From assembly GCA_916610825.1 (NCBI GenBank), contig OU744449.1, positions 23,883,793 through 23,947,792 on the forward strand: a stretch of 64,000 nt of DNA, given 5' to 3'. The notes under the pieces are model-generated. The model saw nothing but the letters and a program-made list of their open reading frames with translations, was not told the origin of the DNA and ran no database searches. This DNA comes from Haliclystus octoradiatus (Eukaryota > Cnidaria > Staurozoa > Stauromedusae > Haliclystidae). Of this stretch, positions 53,701-63,039 are shown piece by piece. A program made the translations under genes and the position numbers. How positions within the stretch are numbered: the first letter of the stretch is position 1; each line of letters begins with the position of its first letter.

Positions 53701-56700
53701 CTCTCAAATGAGAACGAGGCGTGTACGTCACTACATGTCACTACATATGGTTCAAAGAAATGTATCAAAGTAAATTAAAAATCGTTTTTGATCGAAAATG
53801 CAGTTTTAATGAGATTCAAGCGATGGTTTATTGTGCAAGGAGGTTGTATAGAGATAAGGGGTGATTAGCTCAGTTGGCAGAGCAACCGAACTTCAGATTG
53901 TATCATATCTGATCGACTGTGGTTCAAATCCCCCTCAGGTCAACTCAGCCTTAACTTTATCTGAAACATCAAATGAGTACCATCTAAGGATGGCGGATGG
54001 AATGGTTCAGAAGGAAATGCATTGTGAGTAGCTGCGGCGCATCGTTGCGCATTGACAATCAAGACCTATCTGCCATGAAATCTGTTGAAATTGATCTGCA
54101 GTGTCGCGGCTGAGATCTAAGGAGCGTTTAACATCATTGCTCTTAGCGAAAAGAGCCACTTCTCTAGAAATAGAGGAGTGGTACGGGTGCCTTCGGTAGG
54201 GCGACACCGTCCACATTACTTTTTTTATAGAGATACAAAAAATCAGTTGTTGTTGGTTTAAAAGCCGGTTTAACTATGATTTCTACATATAATTGTTGGG
54301 TCATTCATATACAAGCGTATTAATATTTCTTCCGGATATACACGAAGGTACATAATGGTTAATATACAAGAAGATGGCAATTCGTGATAGTTCGATACGT
54401 CACAAAGTCAAGTTAATTATTGACGAGGAGTCATAAATACTTATGCAAATATGGGCTACTGGGTTTATACATATATAAAATTGATAGTGAATTAATACAA
54501 GAAGGTTTAATAATACAATGTTTATCGGCAATACATGTACATTTGTAAAATATGAATTAGTATGCTTGTAATTCCATGTATATAATATTAATTGATTGAT
54601 AAGAGGAACGATACCAATGAACTCCTGTATATCTTATAATTTTGAAAAGATCGCACAGAATCATGAAAAAAGTATAAGAGTATGCCATCCAGTTTAATTG
54701 AAAATACAATAATAATTAAAGAATCAACATGCCAGAAATGGATGAACAAACGAAAGATCGATTTCGGACACTACTCCCAATGACAATTAAACGCCAAAAA
54801 TATACTCGGCTAATGAGTCAGATTTACAACAATTTTACGAACCACAGAAATTTGTCTAGAAACAGCATGGAGATCAAAAAAGGATACATGCCAGCCAGAC
54901 TCAGCAATAGGGCTAGATTATAGATTACCAGTTAATTTTAGGGAGTTGGGTACCATGCAGCAATTCGCTCGATTTTCGAATGCAAGTGCATACGATCTGC
55001 CATAGATCCCTCGCCACATGAAATCATCCAAATGACCTGGTAACATTATACATAGCCCTAGTTACATGTACCTTTCATGTTTGCTGTTTTGCGCTCAGCA
55101 TTTTTCCAAAAGCGCTCGGAGTACAAGTTATTTGTATGACATCCTGTGATCGGATCTACCATATTGAGGGAGTGGTTTACAGTGTAGGGAGTAAACGGGT
55201 GTAACACATTTAAATTGCTAATTTGGTTGTAATCTCGCAATTAGTTTGTAAGTTCGAATGTATTTTGGTACCTGGAGCAATGTTTGCCAGCATATCTCTA
55301 CCAGCAACACCTACAGTTTGCAGTAGTAAGCATGATTTGTTAGATAGCTCTAAGTATGTGTCATAGCATGTTGTGCGCACCAAGTACAAATAAATTTTCT
55401 TAGAATTCCAATTGTAGACTCACTAAAAAGGGCCAATTAAAAAGTGACGATATTAATTAGACGATTAAAATAAAAACATAAACAATCTGCTTTAGGCCGT
55501 TGATTCACACTTTTTTTTAAAAAAACTATTCTTTTTTAAATCTCTATATACCCCCTTAAGTCAACTTGAAAGGCTGTATCTGAAATAAAAAACAAATATA
55601 TTTCATGAAATCTTTTTAATTAATTTGATAACAATCCAAGAACTATATGTAGTCATATCTAATGATATGCACTCGTTCGAATTTGAGAGACCTACAAGTT
55701 GGAGATAGTGATAAACCGGGGGCTGTTACTAATATAGACTTTATATGTTTTCATGTCTAGTCTTTTTAAGTCTTTTCGATACTTGTCTGACTAGGACATA
55801 CTAAGATAAATAGTGAATTGTATCTCTCCTTTTAGTGTGAGAGACATATAAATCGAGAAAGTGAAAGATGGCATTTTTCCAAATCTAGAAAGTGGTGAAA
55901 TCACACTTGGGTCAACCTAGATGGCTGTTATTAAATGTAGACTTCATATTTTTTCTTCTAGTTCTTCTAAATTTATTCGATACATGTTTGAGTATGACAT
56001 ACCAAGTTAGATAGTGAATTGTATCGCTCATTTTAGTGTGAGTGACATTTAAAGTCGATAAAGTGAAAAACCGCCATTTTTCAAAATCCGAGAAATGGTG
56101 AAATCACACTTAGGTCAACCTAGATGGCTGTTACTAAATATAGACTTTATATTTTCTCATCTAGTCTTTTTAAATCACTACCATATATGTCTGAGTATAA
56201 CATACTAAGTTAAATAGTGAATTGTATCGCTTGTTTAAGTGTGAGAGACAATTTAGTTGAGTGAAGGAAAAACCGGCTTTTTCAAAATCTGAAAAGTGGT
56301 GAAATCACACTTTAGGTTTATATATTTTTCATCTGGTCTTTTCAATTCACTACGATACATGTCTGAGTATAACATACTAAGATAAACATTGATTTGTTAG
56401 AAGCTTAAAAATGAGGTACTTTTTAAAATGAAACGATATATATTTCATTATCTGTACGTAAAATAATATAAAATAATAATACATTGATAATCACGGTCGC
56501 GACTTATTTGCTGTAATCGAATATTCACGAGTCCTGTGAAAATGAATTCCTGATTAAATGATGATGATAATGATTATAATAGTTTGCCGTGGATTTTGTC
56601 AAATGCCACGGCAAACTTTGTTAAAAAAAAAACAGGTCGCACACACTTAACTAAATAAAAAATCGTGACATCAATCTTTCACATCGAAGGGTGATTTTCG

Positions 56701-59700
56701 TTTTTCGAATGATGTTTAACGCATTCATTTTAATAATCAAAGGTGTGTTGCACGATTTTACGTTGTCAAATATGTTTCATTTCATTTCATTTCATTTATT
56801 TTGTCAAAATTGACAGGCGAAACAAAGGAGAGTCACATAATATGATCTCTCACTAAAATGTAGCCTAGTTACAACTGATGTTAATAAAAATTGATATAAA
56901 TTTAAGCATGCAAAATTATTGATCGATTTACATTACGTTGTTTTATAATTACTAAGTGCCGTAAATTACGAAAATACCTTGCAAAAAGATGAGAGTCTTG
57001 TCTCATCAAGACCCCTTTTAAAGGTAAAAAAAACTGGCTGAGGTTACAAGTTTTTCTGATAGAGAATTCCACCAAGGTATTACTCTACAAAAAAGCTGGT
57101 ACCAAATACAGTCAGTTTTAGCAATACATATTGATTTTAATGTTAATGAATGTGACCTCAAGGAATATTTTGATGACTCAATTTTAAACGATTGATCAAA
57201 TGGAACATCCGCAATTCCATGTAAAATTTTGTAAACAAGGGAAAGATCAGCTTTGATACGCCGAACTTCTAGCGATTCAATGTCTAATTTATTTAATCGA
57301 TCTGTATAGTCAACATAATTGATATTTGCAAAACCGCAAACTCTACGGGTAAATGACCTTTGCACACTTTCAAGTAATTTGATGTCTTTAGCCAAATGCG
57401 GGCTCCAAACCGGGCTCGATGATTCCAATAAGGGCCTGACATATGTTTTAAAGGCAGACATAAGCAGGTATACAATTTTTGAAATGAAACATTTTAATAT
57501 CAAGTAACTACGAGAATATGCTTTTGATACTATCATTGAACAATGTGCAAATGATTTGAGGTCTGATGTAAGTATAATACCAAGATCTTTGATTTGTGAC
57601 ACTTGCTGCAGATCATTGTTGCATAAGGAATATATAGTGCTTGATAATTTTAAGTTGCCAACAGATAACACGCTGCACTTATTAAAAGCAATTCTTAGCT
57701 GCCATTTTTCAGCCCATGATGTAAAGTTGTTCAATGTTTTTATGAGGGACATGGCATCGCTATCTTTCCTCCCATAATAGAACTTTGCATCGTCAGCAAA
57801 CAACTTGACGTCACATCCATCGTGTAAGCAGCTAACTATATCGTTAATGTAGATAATGAATAAAATTGGTCCCAGGACTGATCCTTGGGGAACTCCACTA
57901 GTAACAGGAAGAGTGTCAGATAATGAATTGCCAACACACACCTTCTGAGTACGATTGGATAAAAAAGATGATATCCAAGTGAACATTTCAAAACATATTC
58001 CATAGCTTTGTAGTTTTAATAATAGCTTTGAATGGCATACAGTATCGAAAGCATTACTGAAGTCGATATATACGCTATCGAGTCTTTTTCGTTTATTTAG
58101 AGACTCACACCATTGGTTAATTGCTACTACCAATTGAGTGGTTGTTGATCTTTTGGCAAATGTTGCGTGTCTATTTTATATTTTTTAAACAATGTGTGAC
58201 AGCTTGATTTTTAATATCAAGAATGTTTTTTTACGTTGTCAACATGTTGCTGTGTTTTATTTTTCAATGTGCCGTGACAGTTGTGGGCCACCGTACAACT
58301 GTGTTTAAGTTTCTAGGAATGGAAGCCTAGAATGTTCTTCCCAATGATGAAATGAAGTAAACTTTATGCCGTTTTTATATGACATTTCCATGGCATATTC
58401 ACGTTTCAATATCGTGAATATGGATTTTTCATGGTATTGAAACTTTTCAAACATTTGTGGTTTTCACTTTTAACACTTTCATAACACCTTCATGGCATTT
58501 TCATGGTTTGAGTGTTGGTAGTATATTGAAATAATAAAATAAAACTGTTAGTTGATATGATTTCGTTCGAAGCTCTACTATGATCAGTACTGCTATTTTG
58601 CTATTAGCTCTTCTACACAAAGCTCTGCTATTTTGCTTTGTTTCGATTTCTTGCGCAGTTGTCATCAATAAGTTTCATTTGATATCTCATTGAGAAAAAA
58701 TAGAGATTGGATCTAGCTTGATGTTATGACGTAAAAACAAGATCAAGTTCAAATTTTTTAAAATGGAAATGTTGGACTTTGTTACTCTACATGGGCATAT
58801 ATTTATTTCAATCAAGCCTGATATGGCCTAACATGTATAATACTCTTCCATAAATTGCTTCCACATGTTACATTAATTGCTTTCACGATTTTATAAAAAT
58901 GTTATTAAACTTAATTTATCGTTCAACTTTATGAAGCGGAATTGGTTGGGGTCATAATTCCGAACCTCCGTGCTGTCGTTGGATTTCCGTTTCGTCGTTG
59001 AATTTCATTCCATGTTTCCATTCCGTTGTCATCAGCGCTGCCATCTGCGCATCAAATTGAAACATCACAAAGAATAAATTTCAGGGCCTTCAGGTCAAAT
59101 TTTAAATGGCTTTAGTTTGTGGTTTAACCGCGGGGTTTGACGGGAGAATTTCTGGAAAATATAGTGATTATTTAGTTTTATAAGACTTATAAGAGGTCTG
59201 GATTGTAAAATATTCCAGCTTATATGAATATGGAAAACGATGGCAATGTTTGCAGTTTATTAATATTGAGAGACATTTAATTATTATCGGAATATGTAAT
59301 CAAAGGTTGATAGACAGACTCGGAAAAAGCAAAATCAAAATCCATGACTTATGGCAGTAGTGGGACATTCTCATCCTCATCAATGGCATCAATCATATTG
59401 TTCTATTAGATTCCTAGATTTTTCGAAGAAAAGTATTCGAGACAACGTTTGAAAACAACATACAAATACTTCAAATGGTGTTAGGGTGTATCGGTGTTAT
59501 ATTGATTTTAGGTGTTTAGAGCGTATGTGTAATCTATATTGATATAATTAGATGTGAAACGCGACAACAAAACACAACACAGAATGTCAGTATTTCATGG
59601 ATTTTGATGTTGCATTTTCGGAATCTGCCTCCAGTTACATTTTCCTATATAATGGCTATAATAATAATAGCTATAAATCTTTCTCAATTAATGACATAAT

Positions 59701-62700
59701 GATATTAATAAACTGCAAACATTTCCATTGTTTTTTCGTCACATAAGCGTGAGTATTTCACAATCCAGACGCCAGACCTCTGATAAAACTTAAAACAACT
59801 ATTTGAAAACGAACAATGAAGTAAGCAATGAATGCTAAGCCTGAATCTGACAGTAATTAAAATCCATTACAAATAATATCAAACATAAATCGAAAACGTT
59901 CCTCTCGCTACTAAAACACCGTAGTCAAAAGTTAGAGACAATTTGATAGCTGTGCAGATGGCGACGCAGATGGCAGCGCAGACGACGGAATGAAGTTCAA
60001 CAACGAAGCGAGATCCAACGACGACAGTGGCAGCTAAGAAGATTGACCCCGATTCTGGCACAGATGGCAGCGCAGATGACGACGAAACGGAAATACGGAA
60101 TGAAATTCAACGACGACACGGAAATCCAACGACGGCGCGAGCGTTCGGAATTATGACCCCGATTCCGCTTCATACAACTTTGTCCCCGGTAACTCGTTGG
60201 CTCAACAGTGATTGTGGTTAATGGGTGACAGGCAACAAGACGTCGCTTTGTAGGGTAATTCTCAAATTCTATTCATGGGCGAAAGGGATTATGTTTCTTT
60301 ATTTCTACATTTTATATCACTAAAAAAATCGAAACATAAAATGATGTTGGCCGAGAATCAAGCTCAATCTCTCTTGTGGTAAATAATTTCGTTCCTTTTT
60401 GGTTTCAAAACATTGGACACGAGCTTCTCCAAAATACCATGTCCAAGGTCGATTTTGACGGGAAAAGAATCGCTTTGTGCAAAAACGCAACAATGACATA
60501 CGGATAGAATAATAGAAAAACGAGTTCTAGTTAATCCGTTAGAGTGCACATGACACGAAAACATTCTACAGATTCGGGTAGCTGAAGCTAACTGATGAAG
60601 AATGGTGAAAATGATTTCTTAGTTTGGACGCGTATAAGAGGAGATATTTAATGTTGAATCTACCCTGTTTACGATAAAGTCGGAACGACAGTTGGAATGA
60701 CAAGAAGGCGTACTATAAAAATAGGTGAAGTCAGAATTATAAAATATTGTATCTCTTTTCGAGTGAATTCAAAAGTTTCTAACCTCCAGGTCAGCTATGC
60801 CACACCTCTAGGACACCTTTTATGCTTGAAATAAATATAATTTACTTAGAAATACATGAAATACGAGGGTTTTTAGTTGTTGGATTTAATTTTTCTGTCA
60901 AAAATTTGTCAATCATCCTTCGCGGCCTGCGGTTTGAACTGCTCTCTGGCTCTTTTACGTACGCATCACCTCAATTTGTGACACAAGTTGAGGTGATGTG
61001 CACCTATTTTGTGACAAGTGTTTGTCAGGTGCTTGAGCGGTTTCTACAGAAAAACGCTACTTCCACTACTAAATGTGCTTGTATCTCAGGTATTTCTCGG
61101 TTCAATGAGCTCGTTTCAAGCAGAAAAGGTGCCCCAAGTGTGTAGGTATAGCTGTCTTGTACGTTTGAAACTTCTAATTACGCTTGAATGGAGATATGAT
61201 TTTTTAAAGTTTTCAGTTGTCCTTTTTCCTATTCTTACTATCGATCCGAATTTGGAAAAAGTGACTAATCGAAAATAGGGGTAAATTCAGTATTAAATAT
61301 CTCCGCTTATACGAGCTCAAACTAAGAAATCATTGTCATCATTCTTCATCATTTAGCTTCAGCTACTCGAATCTGTGATAATTTTTTTGTGTCATGTGGA
61401 CTGTTATTTAATTTCTTCGCAAAACTCAGAAAAATCTTTGATAGTAGAAGAATTGAAAGAAATAAGTTTCAATTTATCCTTCAACCATTCTCCTAATTCG
61501 AAATGGTACATTACCCTTTTTAACATGATTGTTTTAACATTGTTTCAACGTACATATTAATTACTAGTTAATCACAAAAAGATACACTTGCCTGGTTCAC
61601 AAGCCTCCTTAGATTGACATATTCCATAATCTTCTTGCAACCCTTTACATTTATTTGTTGGCATACATCCCCTCTGTCTACGTTTACTCCATGATGTGTT
61701 TTCAAAATGGCATCCACTCCATTCTGACCATGGTAGGGGCTCTAAATTATTGATGAGAAGGTAAACAAAAAATTTGACTAAAACAAGAAAAGGGAAAGTA
61801 TTTAAGGTATTTTATGAACATTTTATGTGAATTTCAAGTTGCCCAGAGAAACCTGCCGTTTTTTAATTTTTCTTTCAGTGTGAAATTATTTGCTAACGAT
61901 TCAGCCTTGCTAGGCACAACGTTGATTCGGGATTCTACGTAAAATGAAAGAATATATAACGCCCTGTCTCACTTAGAGCTAGATAAATTATATTCCAACA
62001 TGACATAATATATATATAGATACACAAAATTATGAATGGAGCTATTACATCCTAGCTGAATGCCACTTCGTTTAGTTTTGAAGTGATTGATTCTTTGTCA
62101 ACGATTTTGGACAATCAATTTTATTGTTATCTTTGCAAATTAGGCCTGGATCATATGCCGTTCTTTACATGTGCCGATCCTATTTTTCTCTATCCAAAAT
62201 CAAAGATAGACTCTAGAGTGGTGTATGAAACGAATAAGAACGCCTTCAATAATTGGATCGTGCGTGTTTAGGCGTACCGAGCGCCTTTCTAACCCGTTCC
62301 GAACGCCTTCATCAGGTGTGAATTCATGCATAGAATCCTTGGAACGGCGTCTGAAACCAAATTGTTTATGTCGTCGATCTGAAGGCTTTCTCAACCGGAA
62401 TAGGATCGGCACAAGTACAGAACGGTGTATGTACCAGGCCTTAGCCGCTGTTATGTCCAGACAAAGGTTTTTGTTGTAATTGCAAAGCAATCGTAAATTC
62501 TGAATCACAACATTTCACAAAGGATAATGATGTATGACTATTTATTATGTATAGTCAAATCCATTGGTGACTTTTACTCTCCTTCCTGTACATATAATTC
62601 TCGATCAAGACCACACAGAATTGTGCGACATTTTATCTTACCAATTCGATAGTTGTAAAGGCAATGGGGGGGACTGAACACATTGTCATTTGAAATTAAA

Positions 62701-63031
62701 AACCAATTTTTATATCTTTTTCTCAAAAACATCATCTGGATTTTGTCTATAATACTGTTGTAAGAAGTTCTTGTCTTTAGAAAGAGGGGTGTTGAGCCAT
62801 CAATGTTTCTGTAAATTCCATCTTCTAACTTTATACCAATCATGAACATGGCAGAAGGAGGCACCATAATCTTGACAAATTGATCTTCTTTCTCATTATG
62901 GATCATTGCTAGATCAGCTGGTCCATTTTGACATAGAGGTGTGTTGAAAGAACCAAATATTGGCGAGCTTACAGAAATCCAGCATGATAACTCAAATTGA
63001 GTAAAATTTTGACCACATTGGAAAGTTGCTT
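47626..63031 (-). CDS. C-type lectin / thrombospondin type-1 repeat protein gene(s), multi-exon
   Basis: Eight exons on the minus strand encode extracellular modules: CLECT (62,578-63,031), TSP1 (61,592-61,741), CLECT (52,273-52,659), then TSP1 at 50,981-51,130, 49,459-49,611, 48,563-48,721, 48,018-48,191 and 47,626-47,793. All have AG acceptors. All but the first CLECT start and end in phase 1, the classic arrangement of exon-shuffled extracellular domains, so any combination would splice in frame. The product would be a secreted or membrane-anchored adhesion or recognition protein; partners are unknown. The N-terminus, any transmembrane segment and the stop exon were not found: nothing convincing lies at 63,040-64,000 or 42,800-47,600. 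It may be one gene interrupted by 9 kb of transposons or two adjacent paralogues, the upstream one possibly decaying. Confidence 0.65.
48018..48191 (-). CDS. Thrombospondin type-1 repeat exon B4
   Basis: Acceptor atgtaatttag, donor AGAA/GTAAGT, phase 1-1. Encodes IPIWSEWSKCSQTCNGGLSI, then RYDSCNFNDTSF and ESRYCNREKC. CSQTCNGG matches the CSxTCGGG core of TSP1. Confidence 0.92.
48563..48721 (-). CDS. Thrombospondin type-1 repeat exon B3
   Basis: Acceptor ttatcaacag, donor CCAG/GTAAAA, phase 1-1. Encodes LEWSKWSSCITFDVYCGIGR, then KARGKCLNNTQC and CEIDCPEL. TSP1 pattern WSKWSSC...CGIGRKKARGKC, with a slightly longer spacer before CG. Confidence 0.9.
49459..49611 (-). CDS. Thrombospondin type-1 repeat exon B2
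   Basis: Acceptor gtatctgtgcag, donor CCAG/GTGATC, phase 1-1. Encodes WLSWSDWSECDITCGNGVQV, then RNRSCSVEKLC and PTLPICP. It has WSDWSxC and TCGxGxQxRxRxC, the standard TSP1 signature, including the WSxW C-mannosylation motif. The frame reads into the intron to a stop at 49,418, so the exact 3' border rests on phase. Confidence 0.9.
49710..50062. repeat. Dispersed repeat family, copy 3
   Basis: cttgtttcaattaaatttta, aagccttcttatcgttttga gaaaatgctg, aagcttcatggtccgtgatt, agaacaagaaacaggaaagt, caggttgcccggaaaaacct. Its left part is partly an inverted version of copy 2. Confidence 0.55.
50071..50817. mobile_element. TIR element of 747 bp
   Basis: gtgtaaagtctgcgtagccg accaaacaaagccgttttgc at the left and gcaaaacggctttgttcggt cggctacacagactttacac at the right, about 40 bp with few mismatches. 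The interior has no recognised protein. Intron between TSP1 exons B1 and B2. Confidence 0.85.
50981..51130 (-). CDS. Thrombospondin type-1 repeat exon B1
   Basis: Acceptor attaatacag, donor CAAG/GTATGT, phase 1-1. Encodes YAWSEWTPCNRNCGCWSRQR, then TRGCNDTSPSC and CVPNIEC. WSEW and RTRGC are the Trp-Arg ladder residues of TSP1; the usual 'CSxTCG' is CNRNCG here. Confidence 0.9.
51195..51950. other. Intronic stretch with short frames of unknown origin
   Basis: Frames of 60-80 codons occur on both strands (for example 51,207-51,443 minus). None has recognisable domains or splice support; possibly eroded transposon. Confidence 0.3.
51952..52266 (-). repeat. 53-bp minisatellite, about six copies, beside the CLECT donor
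   Basis: Unit gattcaattcccccatataa ctgtatggttatgatagaat aaaacagattcaa repeats with almost no variation except in the first unit. It ends within about 7 bases of the exon 52,273-52,659 donor; the last unit runs into gattcatttttac, which is the donor itself on the minus strand. Confidence 0.95.
52273..52659 (-). CDS. C-type lectin-like domain exon (copy B)
   Basis: Acceptor ttccattataag, donor GAAG/GTAAAA, phase 1-1, 387 nt (129 codons). It begins IQIIDICRTGFSLSNGNCLR (the 'C..G...NGxC' start of a CLECT), continues with LLYIGKLSESNHSIWENGSE (the WIGL...W.NG loop), NCVYANQSHWYTTDC and ends FRATFACVHKE, the 'W...C......FVC' end. Cysteines fit two or three disulfides. No EPN or QPD motif, so ligand type cannot be predicted. 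Several N-x-S/T sites suggest glycosylation. A 53-bp minisatellite lies just after the donor. Confidence 0.82.
53500..53660. repeat. Two-unit repeat with G runs
   Basis: catgtttttattcagattca gccattcaagttgatattgg then G8, followed by catgcatttattccgataca gccatataagttgatgtagg then G8; spacing about 105 bases. Confidence 0.75.
53857..54225 (+). mobile_element. Full-length tRNA-derived SINE with 10-bp target duplication
   Basis: The head carries an A box (TAGCTCAGTTGG) and a B box (GGTTCAAATCC) about 50 bases apart, the internal RNA polymerase III promoter of a tRNA. The body is not tRNA-like and contains a stem around ctctagaaatagaggag. It ends in a T-rich tail. The perfect direct repeat TATAGAGATA at 53,847-53,856 and 54,226-54,235 is the target-site duplication, so this is an insertion made by LINE machinery. 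It lies inside the larger inverted-repeat element at 52,799-58,300. Confidence 0.9.
54915..55400 (-). pseudogene. Decayed ISXO2/Merlin-type transposase
   Basis: On the minus strand one frame reads MLANIAPGTKIHSN, another TPYTVNHSLNMVDPITGCHT followed by NNLYSERFWKNAE, and after a stop a third gives GHLDDFMWRGIYGRS. These match in order the C-terminal half of the ISXO2-like DDE domain: a PGT.I.SD segment, VNHS..FVDP.TG.HT...E..W, and the HLD.F.WR end. At least two frameshifts and a stop make it non-functional. I see the patterns directly; assignment to Merlin is from family knowledge. Confidence 0.7.
55690..56390 (-). repeat. 203-bp tandem repeats inside the DNA transposon
   Basis: ggctgttactaaatatagac, catctagtctttttaa, gagtataacatactaagtta and atagtgaattgtatcgctc recur at 55,721, 55,923 and 56,126, with a shortened fourth unit from about 56,297. 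The left arm (53,280-53,400) carries one inverted unit. The units look like subterminal repeats of the element. Confidence 0.85.
56774..58167 (-). mobile_element. 5'-truncated non-LTR retrotransposon (LINE)
   Basis: Minus strand; the 3' end carries a pentamer tail (AAATG repeats at 56,774-56,797). The body is the reverse transcriptase frame and a short 3' UTR. The 5' side starts inside the reverse transcriptase domain, next to ATFAKRSTTTQL, so it is truncated as LINE copies commonly are. It has landed in the right arm of the 52.8-58.3 kb element. Confidence 0.88.
57018..58167 (-). CDS. LINE reverse transcriptase, intact frame but lacking its N-terminus
   Basis: About 370 codons without a stop. 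Motifs: YIDFSNAFDTV (motif A, catalytic Asp), SGVPQGSVLGPILFIIYIND (motif B), KLFADDAKF (catalytic Asp pair), the 'W...F' palm-thumb region, and AFKTYVRPLLESSSPVWSP then LESVQRSFTRR, the C-terminal extension typical of CR1/jockey/Rex1-like LINEs. Endonuclease and ORF1 are absent. The in-frame text continues upstream of the first ATG-like codon to about 58,167, so no real start exists in this copy. The intact frame suggests a fairly young insertion. Confidence 0.92.
58935..60175. mobile_element. Foldback element of about 1.2 kb
   Basis: Left aagcggaattggttggggtc ataattccgaacctccgtg pairs with cggaattatgaccccgattc cgctt at the right; ggatttccgtttcgtcgttg pairs with acgacacggaaatccaacg; inner segments gcaatgtttgcagtttatta at 59,241 and taataaactgcaaacatttcc at 59,705 also pair. 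A duplicated piece (cagatggcagcgcaga) lies in the right arm. No transposase. Confidence 0.75.
60566..61375. mobile_element. Foldback element of about 0.8 kb
   Basis: Left agattcgggtagctgaagct and atgatttcttagtttggacg cgtataagaggagatattta pair with right taaatatctccgcttatacg agctcaaactaagaaatcat and agcttcagctactcgaatct. A partial copy lies at 18,790-19,175. Open frames inside (for example 60,822-61,145) have no recognisable domain. Confidence 0.75.
61592..61741 (-). CDS. Thrombospondin type-1 repeat exon (unit A), GC donor
   Basis: Acceptor caataatttag. Encodes PLPWSEWSGCHFENTSWSKR, then RGCMPTNKCKGLQEDYGICQ, with the W..W..C core, RxR(Q)RGC and six Cys expected of TSP1. Phase 1-1, 150 nt. 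The donor reads CCAG/GCAAGT, a GC-AG intron with otherwise perfect donor context. It is the closest match in this window to the exon at 50,981-51,130, which has the same length. Confidence 0.82.
61770..61862. repeat. Dispersed repeat family, copy 4 (fragment)
   Basis: tttgactaaaacaagaaaag ggaaagtatttaaggtattttatgaaca and caagttgcccagagaaacct gccgtttt match copies 2 and 3. It starts 30 bases upstream of the TSP1-A exon on the minus strand. Confidence 0.6.
62578..63031 (-). CDS. C-type lectin-like domain exon (copy A)
   Basis: The acceptor caattttag precedes an open frame starting ATFQCGQNFTQF. CLECT-like features in order: CWISVSS, ADLAMIHNEKEDQFVK (the 'DLAxIxxxEExxF' helix), FMIGIKLEDGIYRNIDGS (the 'WIGL...G.W.W.DG' loop with Trp replaced by Met/Tyr/Asn), HCLY and a final Cys in TILC. 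The canonical WND and EPN/QPD calcium-sugar motifs are not evident, so sugar binding is doubtful. The best donor, AGA/GTAAAA, leaves phase 2 rather than the phase 1 needed by the next TSP1 exon, and the unspliced frame meets TAA at once (GGA GAG TAA). The exon may therefore be terminal or damaged. Confidence 0.65.
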
Positions 63032-63039
63032 CTAAAATT

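Larger units (their letters stand above)
52799..58300 (-). mobile_element. 5.5-kb inverted-repeat DNA transposon with ISXO2/Merlin-type transposase remnant
   Basis: Termini agttgtacggtggcccacaa and ttgtgggccaccgtacaact are exact inverted repeats; they continue as gtcacggcacattaaaaata on the left and its complement on the right. Long arms follow: left 52,799-53,395, right 56,100-56,730 plus 58,170-58,300, the right arm being broken by a LINE. Inside are 203-bp tandem repeats, a SINE and the transposase remnant at 54,915-55,400. Without SINE and LINE it would be about 3.7 kb. Target duplications are not evident. Confidence 0.8.

Noticed and set aside
53857-53940. A tRNA gene
   Set aside because: A and B boxes are present, but the stems do not close as a tRNA and the copy continues into a 369-bp unit with a target duplication, so it is the head of a SINE.
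54729-54923. 64-codon plus-strand frame starting MPEMDEQTKDRF
   Set aside because: Charged and clean, but it lies within the decayed 5.5-kb transposon, partly opposite the transposase remnant, with no recognisable family.
57319-57507. Plus-strand frames at 57.3-57.8 kb
   Set aside because: Antisense shadows of the LINE reverse transcriptase.
60027-60221. Asp-rich plus-strand frame
   Set aside because: It is in the right arm of a foldback element made of repeated cagatggcagcgcaga-type text; composition effect.
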